The position numbers and the translations under genes are program-made. DNA of 64,000 bases from WJKG01 sp964627305 (GTDB lineage Bacteria > Zixibacteria > MSB-5A5 > GN15 > FEB-12): NCBI GenBank assembly GCA_964627305.1, contig CAZVHP010000005.1, positions 1 through 64,000 of the forward strand. Reading direction: 5' to 3'. Below are positions 33,752 to 43,391 of this stretch, in pieces (the first letter of the stretch is position 1; each line of letters starts with the position of its first letter). The notes below the pieces were generated by a model. The model made no database searches. It was given only the letters and a program-made list of their open reading frames with translations, and was not told the DNA's origin.

Positions 33752-35347
33752 ATGAGGCGAACGGTATTCTTAGGATCATTGTTGCTGGTGATGGTTGTCC
33801 TGCTCAGTGTCCCCGGCTGTGAAGAGATTCGGGTCACTGAAGGAGAGGTCGAAGCTATGCTTGACTCGCTTGAGTTCAAGCTGGACTGGACTGCTCGTCA
33901 GCTGGCCCACCACCACTGGCTACAGGTGATTGACGGGACCACGGATTCGCTGGAGTACTATCGCGGTCTCTGGAACTATGTTCTGTCGGATCCGCAGGCG
34001 CTGAAGATACTTGATGAGGGGCGCAGCCTCGTTGATGACGATATCCAGCATCGCCGATGGGAGCTTGCCTTTCGCGCCGTCAAGCGGGGACAGGTCGACG
34101 GCAATTTGGAGATTCTTGAACTCGAACGAAGGCTTCGCGATTACTACAACCGCTTTCGGACAGCCGGAACTGAAGGAATTGTCACAGGTGAGGTGTTACG
34201 GAGGCGCGCGACGCTGGTAGCGGATCCCGTGGAACGAGAAATGGCTTTCAGAAGCTGGGCAGCGATGGGCGCCGAAACGGCCGAGGAGGTGGCGCGCTTG
34301 TTCCGCATGCGCAATCAGGTCGCTCGTCGAACCGGCTTTGGCGGCTATTTCAATCTCGCGCTTGAGCAGCAGGGTATCGATCGCAAGCAGTACGTTGACT
34401 TGCTTGACCGAGTTGACTCGGCAACGTCGCTGGTGTATGACTCGGCCACATTTGAACTGCATCGTCAGCTCGGCCAGGATGTCATCAGGGTCTGGGACCT
34501 GGAGTATGCACGCCGATTGTCACAGTCCCGGGTGGACCGATACTTGCCCGTGGATTCGCAGCTCAATGTCGTTAGCGCCTCTCTGCTTGACATGGGGTTC
34601 CTCCTTGATGCCATGCCCGTCTACGTCGAGTATGCGCCAGCTGAGAATGTGGGGGCTGCCTATGTGATCGCTGTCTTCGAACCGGGTTATGACATCCGAG
34701 CCGTGTTCAAGCTCGAAGATGGTATCGAACCGACAGGGACCTATCTGGCCGGGCTGGGTGGTGCTGTCTTCGGTGCGCATGTTACTCAGGACGCTGCTTT
34801 GTTCAGCCGTATGGTTCCTTCCTGTTGGATCGATGGTGTCAGCCACCTCTTCCGTGAACTGACTGCGCGCAAGGAGTGGCTGACCAGATACGCTGCAGTT
34901 CCGGCCGGTGTAGCGGACGAGTATCGGCAGGCGCACATTCGACATCGTGTGATCGGGCTCAGGCAATTGCTGCTGCTGGCCCGGTTCGAAATGGAGGCCT
35001 ATCGCGATCCAAATCGGGACCTGAACAAGCTCTATTGGGACTTGTTCGAGCATATCATGCGCCTGCCACGTCATGATGATCTGAAGCCGTGGGCCAATGA
35101 GCCATCGTTTGTTTCAGCGCCGGTTTCTGTTCAGAACGACCTTGTCGGGCAACTCATTGCCGCCCAGACTATCGCTTTCGTGGAACGGAGCTATGGCGAG
35201 GTAGTCGGTAACCCTACCATAGCTGCTTTTGTCACTCAGAACTACCTGAGATTCGGCAGCAGATACCAATGGCAGGAATTGCTGAAACGTGGGACAGATC
35301 AAGCACTCAACCCAGACCATCTGTTCCGAGACCTCGCACTGCCGTAG
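33752..35347 (+). CDS. Lipoprotein resembling an M2/M3-type metallopeptidase without the zinc site
   Basis: A 531-residue lipoprotein from ATG 33752; the frame is open into aroQ but only this start gives a lipoprotein signal (FLGSLLLVMVVLLSVPGC, lipidated Cys near residue 23). Helical M2/M3-like features are visible: EVEAMLDSLEFKLDWTARQL, FRMRNQVARRTGFGGYFNLAL, and a C-terminal long-helix half. Where the family has HExGHAxH, this protein reads LAGLGGAVFGAH (about 34751-34786): all three expected zinc/catalytic residues H, E and H are replaced. The downstream Glu of the usual EG-x-x-x-LFE is Asp in DGVSHLFREL. So I infer a catalytically dead, membrane-anchored pseudopeptidase. The family assignment is by pattern only. 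Confidence 0.6.
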   Translation: MRRTVFLGSLLLVMVVLLSVPGCEEIRVTEGEVEAMLDSLEFKLDWTARQLAHHHWLQVIDGTTDSLEYYRGLWNYVLSDPQALKILDEGRSLVDDDIQHRRWELAFRAVKRGQVDGNLEILELERRLRDYYNRFRTAGTEGIVTGEVLRRRATLVADPVEREMAFRSWAAMGAETAEEVARLFRMRNQVARRTGFGGYFNLALEQQGIDRKQYVDLLDRVDSATSLVYDSATFELHRQLGQDVIRVWDLEYARRLSQSRVDRYLPVDSQLNVVSASLLDMGFLLDAMPVYVEYAPAENVGAAYVIAVFEPGYDIRAVFKLEDGIEPTGTYLAGLGGAVFGAHVTQDAALFSRMVPSCWIDGVSHLFRELTARKEWLTRYAAVPAGVADEYRQAHIRHRVIGLRQLLLLARFEMEAYRDPNRDLNKLYWDLFEHIMRLPRHDDLKPWANEPSFVSAPVSVQNDLVGQLIAAQTIAFVERSYGEVVGNPTIAAFVTQNYLRFGSRYQWQELLKRGTDQALNPDHLFRDLALP

Positions 35348-35453
35348 GTTCTGTGCTGAACGTGATACTCCTCACCCACTGCATCCGGTTCAGGTCAGAA
35401 TACAGCTTGCCTGATGGAAGGCCGCTCCTTGTGACGATCCGTCGCAGACCCGT

Positions 35454-36815
35454 ATGGACTTAGTCAGCAAAAAGGTGCAGAATGTCACCGACGGATCAAT
35501 CTTTCGGTCGGTGTTTTCGCTGGCGCTCCCTGCCGTACTGGGGATGTTCATGGAGTTCGCCCTGACGGTCACGGACTACTTCTGGGTTGGCCATCTCGGC
35601 GCAATTGCTCAGGACGCGCTGACGACCTCGATGGTGGTTATCTGGACGATCTTCTCAGCCATATCGCTGATAACGGTCGGTGTGACCGCCACGGTTTCGC
35701 GGAATATGGGCAGGCACGACTACCGGCAGGCCGCACACTTCACGCGGCAGGGATTGGAGCTTGCGGTCAGTGTCGGCCTGCTGTTCAGTGTGGTGGGGTA
35801 TATCGCCGCTCCCCGCCTGCTCGCCTTCATGGACTCCTCACCGGCCACCCTGCAGGCGGGCACCGCCTATCTGAGAGTGTTCTTCGTATCGGCATGCTTC
35901 TACTTCATTATGGAAACGATCTTCGCGGCCTTCCGTGCTACCGGTGACACCCGGACTCCCACTTTCATCGGGGCCGGTTTCGTGCTGCTGAATATGGCCC
36001 TGGATCCACTGCTCATCTTTGGCTGGGGCCCCATCCCGGCTCTCGGGCTGGTGGGGGCGAGTCTGGCTACCGCAATATCGGTCTTCTGCGGTATGAGTGT
36101 GGCCCTCTTGCTGGTGTGGAAAGGGAAGCTGGGGTTCAAAGTGACGTTGTTGCCCCGTTTGCGACCAGTCTGGAACTCCTGGCTACGTATTGCCCGAATC
36201 GGTCTGCCTATTGCGAGTCAGCAACTGGTGTTTGTGATCGTCTACTGGTTCCTGATCAAGATCGTCCATGTATATGGACCCAGCGCCGGCGCGGCTATGG
36301 GGATTGGCAACAGAATGGAGTCGTTCTCGTTTTTGACGTGCTACGGTTTCGCCATGGCTGCCGCGACCGTCGTGGGCCAGAATCTGGGTGCCGGTAAGCC
36401 TGATCGTGCAGCTCGCGGGGCCTGGACCGCGACCGGCATCGGCGTGGCAGTGACGTTTGTCATGTCAGCTATCTTCATTCTGTTGCCCGAGCACATCGCC
36501 GGCGTTTTCACCGATGACCCGCAGGTGCTTCGCATTGCATCGGATTATCTGATCATCCTGGGTCTGTCACAGATCACGATGGCAATCGAGATTGTGCTCG
36601 AGGGCGCCTTTGGCGGAGCCGGAGACACAATACCACCTATGGTTGTACTGATTCCCGGTGCCATTGCCCGCATTCCTCTTGCGTATTACCTGGCCTTCAC
36701 TCTTGATTGGGGCATCAATGGCGTCTGGTGGACGCTGACGATCACGACTACCATTAAGGCCATCATCCTTGCAATCTGGTTCAGTCGCGGCCGGTGGAAA
36801 CTCAAGCAGGTGTGA
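35454..36815 (+). CDS. MATE family efflux transporter
   Basis: A cation-coupled multidrug or toxin exporter of the inner membrane. 453 residues, about 12 hydrophobic helices in two homologous halves. The first begins SIFRSVFSLALPAVLGMFMEFAL with VTDYFWVGHLG; the second repeats the pattern around IGLPIASQQLVFVIVYWFLI and GNRMESFSFLTCYGFAMA. ATVVGQNLGAGKPDRA is the characteristic MATE loop. It stands about 106 bases from the lipoprotein gene and has no clear ribosome-binding site. Substrate unknown. Confidence 0.92.
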   Translation: MDLVSKKVQNVTDGSIFRSVFSLALPAVLGMFMEFALTVTDYFWVGHLGAIAQDALTTSMVVIWTIFSAISLITVGVTATVSRNMGRHDYRQAAHFTRQGLELAVSVGLLFSVVGYIAAPRLLAFMDSSPATLQAGTAYLRVFFVSACFYFIMETIFAAFRATGDTRTPTFIGAGFVLLNMALDPLLIFGWGPIPALGLVGASLATAISVFCGMSVALLLVWKGKLGFKVTLLPRLRPVWNSWLRIARIGLPIASQQLVFVIVYWFLIKIVHVYGPSAGAAMGIGNRMESFSFLTCYGFAMAAATVVGQNLGAGKPDRAARGAWTATGIGVAVTFVMSAIFILLPEHIAGVFTDDPQVLRIASDYLIILGLSQITMAIEIVLEGAFGGAGDTIPPMVVLIPGAIARIPLAYYLAFTLDWGINGVWWTLTITTTIKAIILAIWFSRGRWKLKQV

Positions 36816-36949
36816 GGGAGCCCGCCCGGTCGCAGAAAACCCCATGGAGTTCTGCGGTTCTTCCGGACTCGATCGATCCCGGCGACTACCATTATGCCTC
36901 TGGCAGCTCAGCGCTGCAGGGGAAGGCCAAGGCACGAGAGCAAAGTGCA

Positions 36950-36979
36950 AAGGCTGCGGCTATAAGAAGCCACAGCCTT
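36950..36979. terminator. Hairpin terminator between convergent MATE and peroxidase genes
   Basis: AAGGCTGCGGCT (36950-36961) and AGCCACAGCCTT (36968-36979) form an 11-of-12 stem with a 6-base loop. A T-rich tail (TTTGCACTTTG) follows on the minus strand. It probably ends the minus-strand gene at 37020 and may also stop the plus-strand MATE transcript. Confidence 0.65.
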
Positions 36980-37019
36980 CGCGAGGAGTGTATATGCGGT
37001 CGCGGAATGTTCTGACAAA

Positions 37020-37685
37020 TCAACCTGCGTCGGAGCCCAGCAGAGTCTGAATCATGTCGACCAGTTGATCGCTGTCGGGAGTCACCGAGGAGGGATACCT
37101 GGCTACCACCTCGCCTTTACGGTCAAGGAGGAACTTCTCGAAGTTCCACTTGATTTCGCCCGGGGAAGGTGATGCTTCAGTCAGGTACGTGAACAAAGGG
37201 TGTTTGTCGTTGCCCCGAACGCTGATCTTGGACATTAGTGGGAACGTCACCCCGAAGCTCTTCTGGCAGAACTGCGCAATTTGCTGGTTACTGCCCGGCT
37301 CCTGAGCCCCGAAGTTGTTGGCTGGAAACCCAATCACGACAAGTCCTGAGTCGCGATATCGCCGGTACAGGTCTTGAAGTCCTTTGTATTGCGGGGTGTA
37401 TCCGCACTCGCTGGCCGTATTGACCAGCAGGACAACATTGCCCGAGAAGTCGGCCAGAGTGACAGTATCACCGGTAATGGTCTCCAATGGGTATTGCAGG
37501 TAGTCAGGCGTGGGGTCCGTCGGTTTGCTCTCGGATGATACTGTCCCGGCCGGTTTCCTGGTCATTGCTTTGCTCATGTCGGCTTCTTTGTAACTGGCGG
37601 CCACCGCTGCCCCAGTCAGGCTCAGAGCGATGACCAGCACGGCGATGATACCAGCTGATTGATGTCTTCGGTCTCTGTCGGTCAT
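37020..37685 (-). CDS. Exported glutathione-peroxidase-family thiol peroxidase
   Basis: A 221-residue protein. An N-terminal hydrophobic segment (about 12-30, GIIAVLVIALSLTGAAVAA) looks like a signal peptide, and the peroxidase domain begins near residue 58. VLLVNTASECGYTPQYKGLQ has a normal Cys codon at the peroxidatic position. VIGFPANNFGAQEPGSNQQI carries the conserved Gln/Asn segment and IKWNFEKFLLDRKGEV the Trp of the catalytic tetrad. Bacterial members usually use thioredoxin-type donors. Export to the periplasm is inferred from the N terminus and is less usual for this family. It is a single gene with its own terminator. Confidence 0.9.
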   Translation of the reverse strand: MTDRDRRHQSAGIIAVLVIALSLTGAAVAASYKEADMSKAMTRKPAGTVSSESKPTDPTPDYLQYPLETITGDTVTLADFSGNVVLLVNTASECGYTPQYKGLQDLYRRYRDSGLVVIGFPANNFGAQEPGSNQQIAQFCQKSFGVTFPLMSKISVRGNDKHPLFTYLTEASPSPGEIKWNFEKFLLDRKGEVVARYPSSVTPDSDQLVDMIQTLLGSDAG

Positions 37686-37835
37686 AATCTAAACAACGAC
37701 ATGGTTCATCTTCTCTGTCCACGAACAGATGCTTTGGGTGCCTGGTTCCCCGGCTGTGCGAGATTCTTGAAGAACGAGGTAGTTCTTTGCCTTCAGGATG
37801 GTCGGGGAACAGCGCGGCCGGGAGGTCAAGAACAA

Positions 37836-37919
37836 TGCCGGAGGTCGGACTCGAACCGACACAAGGTTGCCCTCGGGGGATTTTGAGTCCCCTGCGTCTA
37901 CCAGTTTCACCACTCCGGC
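37836..37919 (-). tRNA. tRNA-Leu (anticodon CAA)
   Basis: Minus strand: acceptor GCCGGAG with CTCCGGC and discriminator A, D arm with GTGAAACTGGTAGAC, anticodon stem GGGGA/TCCCC around CTCAAAA (anticodon CAA), a class II long variable arm (GAGGGCAACCTT region), and T arm GTCGGTTCGAGTCCGAC. CCA is not encoded. Confidence 0.95.
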
Positions 37920-37943
37920 ATTAGCGGACAGTTTTGCAGCCGC

Positions 37944-37973
37944 ATTTTACGGTGCAGGTGGCAACCTTGTCAA
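37944..37973 (-). promoter_or_regulatory. Sigma70-type promoter of tRNA-Leu
   Basis: Minus strand: TTGACA (37968-37973), 18 bases, TAAAAT (37944-37949), about 24 bases before the tRNA 5' end. It is one of the best consensus promoters in the window. Confidence 0.8.
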
Positions 37974-38026
37974 GCCAATAAGATTACGAGGTCAGAGGAT
38001 CGGGGGACGTTATTCCCTTAGGGAGC

Positions 38027-40183
38027 TTAGAACCGGGTTCGTTCCTCTGTTGTGTCCTCGTGTTGATAGTTGGGCCGACGTGAGTCGGAATTCGATATAT
38101 AGAGTCCCGTAGATGGGTGGATACGGCACTTCTGGGTTGGTTGATTGTCAACGGTGAACACTTCCTCGCGAACGTTTACACAGCGGTCGGTGGCCAGATC
38201 CCCCGATTCGAGGCAGACGTCAAGGCGAACGATACCATCAGGTTCAGGGAAATCCTCAATCGGCAGGGAGTCATGGGCGGCAATCATGAACTCTGTCCAG
38301 ACCGGCACGCCGTTTTTGGCCCCGTCCTGGTTGCGCCCGAGCGATAACTTATGGTCAAAGCCGATCCAGCAGCCTGCCGTGATTTGGGGCGTGTAGCCGA
38401 CAAACCAATTGTCACAGAAGTTGTCGGTGGTTCCGGTCTTTCCCCCGGCGGGACGAGTAAAGCCCATCCATCGCGCTCTGCGACCGGTGCCGGCATCGAC
38501 CACCGATTTCATCATGTCCACCATGATGTAGGCTGTCTGTGCCGAGAGGACCTCTTCCTTCTGGACAGCATTGTTGTTCTCCAGCACCTTGCCATAGCGG
38601 TCGGTGATACGATGCACCATGCGATAGGGTATGTGGATCCCCTGATTCGCGAAAGTGCTGAAGGCCGATACGATGTCGACCAGGCGGACAGCTCCGACCC
38701 CGATCGCCAGCGACGGCACCGGTTCGAGCGGTGTCGTGATTCCCATGCGTTGGGCATAAAATATCGCCTGTTCCGGCTGAATCTTCAACAGCAGACGAAT
38801 GGCAACAAGGTTTCGAGACAGCCTCAGGGCATCTCTGAGCGTGATCGGCCCCATGAACTTGTCATCGAAATTGTGCGGTCGCCATTGCTTGGCACCCGGT
38901 ATGTCCAGTACGATCGGATTGTCATCGATGATTTCTGTCGTTCGAAAGCCGTTGTCGACACAGGCCGTGTACACAAACGGTTTGAACGCTGACCCCGGTT
39001 GCAGGAGGGACTGCACAGCACGATTAAACTTCGATTCCTCGAACGAACGGCCCCCCACCATAGCAATAATATCGCCGTTATCATTGTCGATTGCCAGTAA
39101 CGCCCCCTGCACCTTCTTGTGAACTCGAATGGAGTCTCCGTTGGCATCGACCGTATCGGGAAGGAATTCAGTATAGTACTTGTTGTCCAGCGGATACACC
39201 CGTTCGATACGTGCCCGGAGCGAGTCGACCTTGCGAGCCACCGCCATCTCGGCCGCCTGCTGCAGACCCAGATCGAGCGAGGTATGTACGGTCAGTCCGC
39301 CGCTGTAGAGCACATCGTCGCCATACTTCTCCTGTATGTACTGGCGAACGGTCTCCGTGAAGTACGGTGCATGACCAACCTTCTCCTCCGGAGGGTTCAG
39401 CGCCAGTGTCAGGTTCTTCAGCGAATCATATTCCTGGCGCGAAATGGCGCCGTACTGCATGAACGAATAGAGGACCCGGTTGCGAGCCTGCAGGGACTTG
39501 TCCGGATTGTTCAAAGGCGAATTGATGTTCGGTCCCTTGAGCAAACCGATTATGATGGCGCTTTCGTTTATGTCCAACTCCGAAGGTCTTTTCGAAAAGA
39601 AGATGTTCGAGGCGGCAGCGATCCCATAAGCCCCGCGGCTGAAGTAATACTGATTGAGATACATCTCGAGGATTTCTTGCTTGGAGTAGGTTCTCTCGAG
39701 TTTGATAGCCGTCAGTGCTTCCTTCACTTTGCGTTCGAGTGTCTGCCTGCGGTTTAGGAAGAGCATTCGAGAGAGCTGCTGTGTGATTGTGGAGGCGCCC
39801 GCCTCAATTCGCCATCGTAACATGTTCGTGGCAGCGACAATTGCAACGCGCTGGAGGTTAATGCCCCAGTGGTTGAAGAACTCCCGGTCCTCGGTCGCGA
39901 TCAACATCTCAACCAGATGGTCCGGCAGATCACGATACGGTGTCAGGACGCGGTTCTCGGAGTAGAACTCCTTGAGCAGAATGCCATTGCGATCGTATAT
40001 TTTCGTCTTGAGCGACGGCTCAATATTGTGCAGTTGTTCGAACGAGGGCAGTTCATCCTGATAAACGTGATACGTTCGATAACCAACAATGACCAGAAAC
40101 ACCGCTACCAGCGCGAACAGGATCAGCAACGAGTTGCGCAGCCTTCGCGAACCTCTTTTCGGCGAGAAACTACGTGAGTTCAT
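38027..40183 (-). CDS. Class A penicillin-binding protein (PBP1A type)
   Basis: A bifunctional peptidoglycan synthase, 718 residues from ATG 40183 (a TTG at 40192 is possible). One N-terminal membrane anchor (about 18-40). GT51 domain: ATEDREFFNHWGI with the catalytic Glu, GASTITQQLSRMLFLNR, LERTYSKQEILEMYLNQYYF. Transpeptidase domain: GSAFKPF with the SxxK serine, LSRNLVAI (SxN) and GGKTGTTDNFCDNWFVGYT (KTG). A short C-terminal tail follows. It acts at the outer face of the inner membrane. It is divergent from tyrS with a 190-base gap and has no strong terminator. Confidence 0.95.
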   Translation of the reverse strand: MNSRSFSPKRGSRRLRNSLLILFALVAVFLVIVGYRTYHVYQDELPSFEQLHNIEPSLKTKIYDRNGILLKEFYSENRVLTPYRDLPDHLVEMLIATEDREFFNHWGINLQRVAIVAATNMLRWRIEAGASTITQQLSRMLFLNRRQTLERKVKEALTAIKLERTYSKQEILEMYLNQYYFSRGAYGIAAASNIFFSKRPSELDINESAIIIGLLKGPNINSPLNNPDKSLQARNRVLYSFMQYGAISRQEYDSLKNLTLALNPPEEKVGHAPYFTETVRQYIQEKYGDDVLYSGGLTVHTSLDLGLQQAAEMAVARKVDSLRARIERVYPLDNKYYTEFLPDTVDANGDSIRVHKKVQGALLAIDNDNGDIIAMVGGRSFEESKFNRAVQSLLQPGSAFKPFVYTACVDNGFRTTEIIDDNPIVLDIPGAKQWRPHNFDDKFMGPITLRDALRLSRNLVAIRLLLKIQPEQAIFYAQRMGITTPLEPVPSLAIGVGAVRLVDIVSAFSTFANQGIHIPYRMVHRITDRYGKVLENNNAVQKEEVLSAQTAYIMVDMMKSVVDAGTGRRARWMGFTRPAGGKTGTTDNFCDNWFVGYTPQITAGCWIGFDHKLSLGRNQDGAKNGVPVWTEFMIAAHDSLPIEDFPEPDGIVRLDVCLESGDLATDRCVNVREEVFTVDNQPTQKCRIHPSTGLYISNSDSRRPNYQHEDTTEERTRF

Positions 40184-40375
40184 AGCAGACAATAAGCCTT
40201 CCCGGGCTTCGGGCCGTCAACATTAAAACCGGTCATGGAGAACCCTCACCGAACGTATCGGTAACATTAAGTGCTTGCTCAAGGGGCATTCAGTCCATAA
40301 GCTTGGTGCACAGTGTCAATTACACAGCTTTATATGCCGATAGCGTGGATAGGTTCTGGATTGGGAGACAACAGC

Positions 40376-41647
40376 TTGGAAACGAAACAACTCGAGGAGT
40401 TCAGCGGCGCGACTCAGCGCGAAGCCCGGCGACAATGGGAAGTGCTCAAGCGTGGCACGGTGGACATGCTGCCGGAGGATGAGTTCCTCTGGAAACTTCA
40501 CGATTCGGTGGAGCACCATCGCCCACTTCGCGTCAAGCAGGGATTCGATCCCACATCGCCGGACATTCATCTGGGGCACACGGTTGGTATCCGCAAGCTG
40601 AAGCAGTTTCAGGACCTCGGGCATACCATTGTCCTGATCGTCGGCGACTACACCGCCCTGGTTGGTGACCCTTCCGGTCGCTCAGCGACTCGCCCGACAC
40701 TGAGCTATGATGACATCATGCAAAACGCCGAGACGTATCAGGAGCAGTTTTTCAAGATACTCGACAGGGAAAGCACCGAGGTCTGTTTCAATGGCGACTG
40801 GTTCAAGAAAATGGAGTTCAGGCAGACCATTGAGCTGGCCTCGCACTTCACTATCGCTCGTCTCCTCGAACGTGATGATTTCGCCAAACGCATGCGCAAC
40901 AACACACCGATCTCCATGCACGAGCTGTTCTATCCGCTCATGCAGGGCTATGATTCGGTAGCCATCAGGGCGGATGTGGAAATCGGCGCTACCGAGCAGA
41001 CCTTCAACCTGCTGGCCGGGCGGACGATTCAGGAAGCGTACGGTCAGCCGCCCCAGGTCATTCTGACCATGCCGATACTGGTGGGGCTGGACGGGGAGAA
41101 GAAGATGTCCAAGTCTCTGGGCAACTACGTCGCCATCGATGATCCGCCGCGCGAGATTTTCGGCCGGGTTATGTCCATACCTGACAAACTCATCTACTCC
41201 TATTATGAGCTGGCAACAGAGGTCCCTGAGAGCGAACTTGCCGACATCAGGCAGCAACTCGAGTCGAGCAAGGTCAATCCGATGGAGATCAAAAAGAGGC
41301 TGGGTGAGCTCTTGGTTGACATGTATCACAGTCCCGGCGAAGGTAAGGCGGCGCGAGAGGAGTTTGAGCGGGTTTTCTCCAGGCGAGAACTGCCGGACGA
41401 GATGCCGGCTCTTGGCCCGAATGAACTGCGCCAACTGGAGCTTGACCCGAAAGCAATCTACCTGGTCCGTCTCATCGCCGGCGCGGGTCTCGCCAAGTCC
41501 AATGGCGAGGCACGGAAACTGATCGAATCGGGGGCCGTGAGCCTCAACGGTGAGAAGATCACTGACAGCAGCTTCGAATTCGCCCTTGAGACGGATGTCG
41601 TGCTGAAAGTCGGCAAACGGCGTTTCCTGAAATTGACACCGGCGTGA
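40376..41647 (+). CDS. tyrS: Tyrosyl-tRNA synthetase
   Basis: Charges tRNA-Tyr. The frame opens at GTG 40313, but GGGAGA lies seven bases before TTG 40376, which gives a family-like N terminus (ETKQLEEFSGATQ) and 423 residues; the start is uncertain. Class I core: FDPTSPDIHLGHTVGIRKLK (HIGH equivalent), VGDYTALVGDPSGRS, LMQGYDSVAIRADVEIG and KKMSKSLGNYV. The C-terminal S4 RNA-binding domain contains GEARKLIESGAVSLNGEKI. The type with QGYDS and HTVG belongs to the TyrZ-like branch. Confidence 0.94.
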   Translation: METKQLEEFSGATQREARRQWEVLKRGTVDMLPEDEFLWKLHDSVEHHRPLRVKQGFDPTSPDIHLGHTVGIRKLKQFQDLGHTIVLIVGDYTALVGDPSGRSATRPTLSYDDIMQNAETYQEQFFKILDRESTEVCFNGDWFKKMEFRQTIELASHFTIARLLERDDFAKRMRNNTPISMHELFYPLMQGYDSVAIRADVEIGATEQTFNLLAGRTIQEAYGQPPQVILTMPILVGLDGEKKMSKSLGNYVAIDDPPREIFGRVMSIPDKLIYSYYELATEVPESELADIRQQLESSKVNPMEIKKRLGELLVDMYHSPGEGKAAREEFERVFSRRELPDEMPALGPNELRQLELDPKAIYLVRLIAGAGLAKSNGEARKLIESGAVSLNGEKITDSSFEFALETDVVLKVGKRRFLKLTPA

Positions 41648-41759
41648 ACGCAACTTTGCAGCCGATGAGGTGTTAACAAGGCAGGATTGCGGTGGCCGCA
41701 GCAGTCGCCAGACAAGCTGGCGCGCAAGCAGGCAGTTTAGAAACAAGGAACCACGACTC

Positions 41760-43391
41760 GTGCCACTTAGACGTTCTATCACATGGGTTCTGATCGCACT
41801 CGTAATGGTCGGTCCCGGCATCATGGCCCAGACAACCGGTCGCCCGGGTACCAACGTCTCCTCATCGTCCGACCCGGTCCTGGTGTCGACGGTCGCACAG
41901 GAGCCTGAAAGCAAACTCGACCGGCGGGCGTTCCAGTACTATATCAACGCCACGCTTGCGGAGATGACGGGCGATGTGCAACTGGCGTCGCAATACTATG
42001 ACCGGGCACTGAGGTACTTCCAGGAGTCGCGCGAAATCAGGGTCAGCCTGGCGCGTACCCAGTACCAGATGCAGCGTTTCAACGATGCCCTCAAGACGCT
42101 CCGGCCGATTGGCTACGATGAGCCCGAGGCGGCCCAGCTTGTCGGGCACTGTTATCGCGCCGTGGGGCAGGAAGGCTCAGCCCGGGAAGCCTATCTGGCA
42201 GCAGTCAGACTCGACAGTACCGACACGCAGTCGTACTCCTATCTGGCTGCGTACTATCGCAAGCTCGGATCGACCGATTCGACCATCTGGGCCTACCGCA
42301 ATATCCTGCGCAATCGTCCCGACTCGTATCGACTGTGGACTGATCTGGGGCGTATGGAGTACAGCCGGGGCAACCGAGGAGCCGCGTTCGAGGCGTTCGG
42401 TAAGTCGATTCAGGTCAATCCCGGCTATGAGAACGTCGACTCCTATTCGGCCATGGCCGAGCTGCATCAGATCGAAGGCAATATTGACTCCGCTCTCGTC
42501 TACTTCGGGCAGGGGCTTATGGTCGATCCTGACAACATGCACATTTTGCGCGAGCTGGTGAATATCCATGTGCAAGCGGAATCGTTCGATTCGGCCATTG
42601 TCTATGCCGCGCGCGTCGCCGACATCAATCCGCTCAGCCGAGGTGATGTGAGACGGCTGGCAATTTTGTACTATGGCGTCGACTCACTCCGGCAGGCCGA
42701 TTCGCTCTTCTCTCAATTGGTCGAAAGTGGCGAGTACAACCGGCTCAATCACTACTATCTCGGTCGTATTGCGCTACTCAGGGAGGACTTCGAGCGGGCG
42801 CGCGACGAATTCAAGCGGGTTGCTCAGATGGCCGACACGTCTGCCCAGGCCTGGATTGATCTGGCGTACGCGTACCGGACACTCAACCAGCCCGATGAGG
42901 AAATCAGTGCTTACCTGACCGGTCTGGAGAAAGTATCGACGGAGGAGAACGCGATTCGTCTGATGTTCGGACTCGGGGCCGCCTATGAGCAACTCGGCAA
43001 GTATGAAGAGGCGATTGAGACATTCGAGAAGCTGCTGAAGAATGCCCCCAATCATGCCCCGTCGCTGAACTACCTGGGGTACATGCTGGCCGATCGAAAC
43101 GAACGGCTGGAGTATGCGTACGAGTTGCTGACACGGGCGATCGAGATATCTCCGGACAATCCGGCTTATCTGGACAGCTATGGATGGGTGCTTTACAGGA
43201 TGGGACGTTACCAGGACGCGCTGGTCTATCTTGAGCGTGCGGTAGCGCTTGACACCGACCCGATCATGTTCGATCATCTTGGCGACATCTACCGGGCACT
43301 GGACAAGCTCCCCGAAGCTCGCCAGGCCTGGGAACGTGCCCTTGAGCTGGACCCGGATAACGAAAACGTCAGGGAGAAGATTCGTCCTTGA
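41760..43391 (+). CDS. Exported tetratricopeptide-repeat protein
   Basis: A 543-residue secreted or periplasmic protein. GTG 41760, with AAGGA ten bases upstream, gives a good signal peptide (ITWVLIALVMVGPGIMA), whereas the longer frame from 41670 does not. From about residue 50 to the end it consists of some 13-14 TPR-like units. The clearest are the last ones, such as YLDSYGWVLYRMGRYQDALV, YLERAVALDTD and LDKLPEARQAWERALELDPD. No enzymatic domain. It overlaps the next lipoprotein gene by four bases (TTGA), so the two are translationally coupled and may form an envelope complex. The exact partner is unknown. Confidence 0.85.
   Translation: MPLRRSITWVLIALVMVGPGIMAQTTGRPGTNVSSSSDPVLVSTVAQEPESKLDRRAFQYYINATLAEMTGDVQLASQYYDRALRYFQESREIRVSLARTQYQMQRFNDALKTLRPIGYDEPEAAQLVGHCYRAVGQEGSAREAYLAAVRLDSTDTQSYSYLAAYYRKLGSTDSTIWAYRNILRNRPDSYRLWTDLGRMEYSRGNRGAAFEAFGKSIQVNPGYENVDSYSAMAELHQIEGNIDSALVYFGQGLMVDPDNMHILRELVNIHVQAESFDSAIVYAARVADINPLSRGDVRRLAILYYGVDSLRQADSLFSQLVESGEYNRLNHYYLGRIALLREDFERARDEFKRVAQMADTSAQAWIDLAYAYRTLNQPDEEISAYLTGLEKVSTEENAIRLMFGLGAAYEQLGKYEEAIETFEKLLKNAPNHAPSLNYLGYMLADRNERLEYAYELLTRAIEISPDNPAYLDSYGWVLYRMGRYQDALVYLERAVALDTDPIMFDHLGDIYRALDKLPEARQAWERALELDPDNENVREKIRP

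Noticed and set aside
40682..41914. 410-residue minus-strand frame opposite tyrS
   Set aside because: Antisense to tyrS motifs, without domain or start signal.
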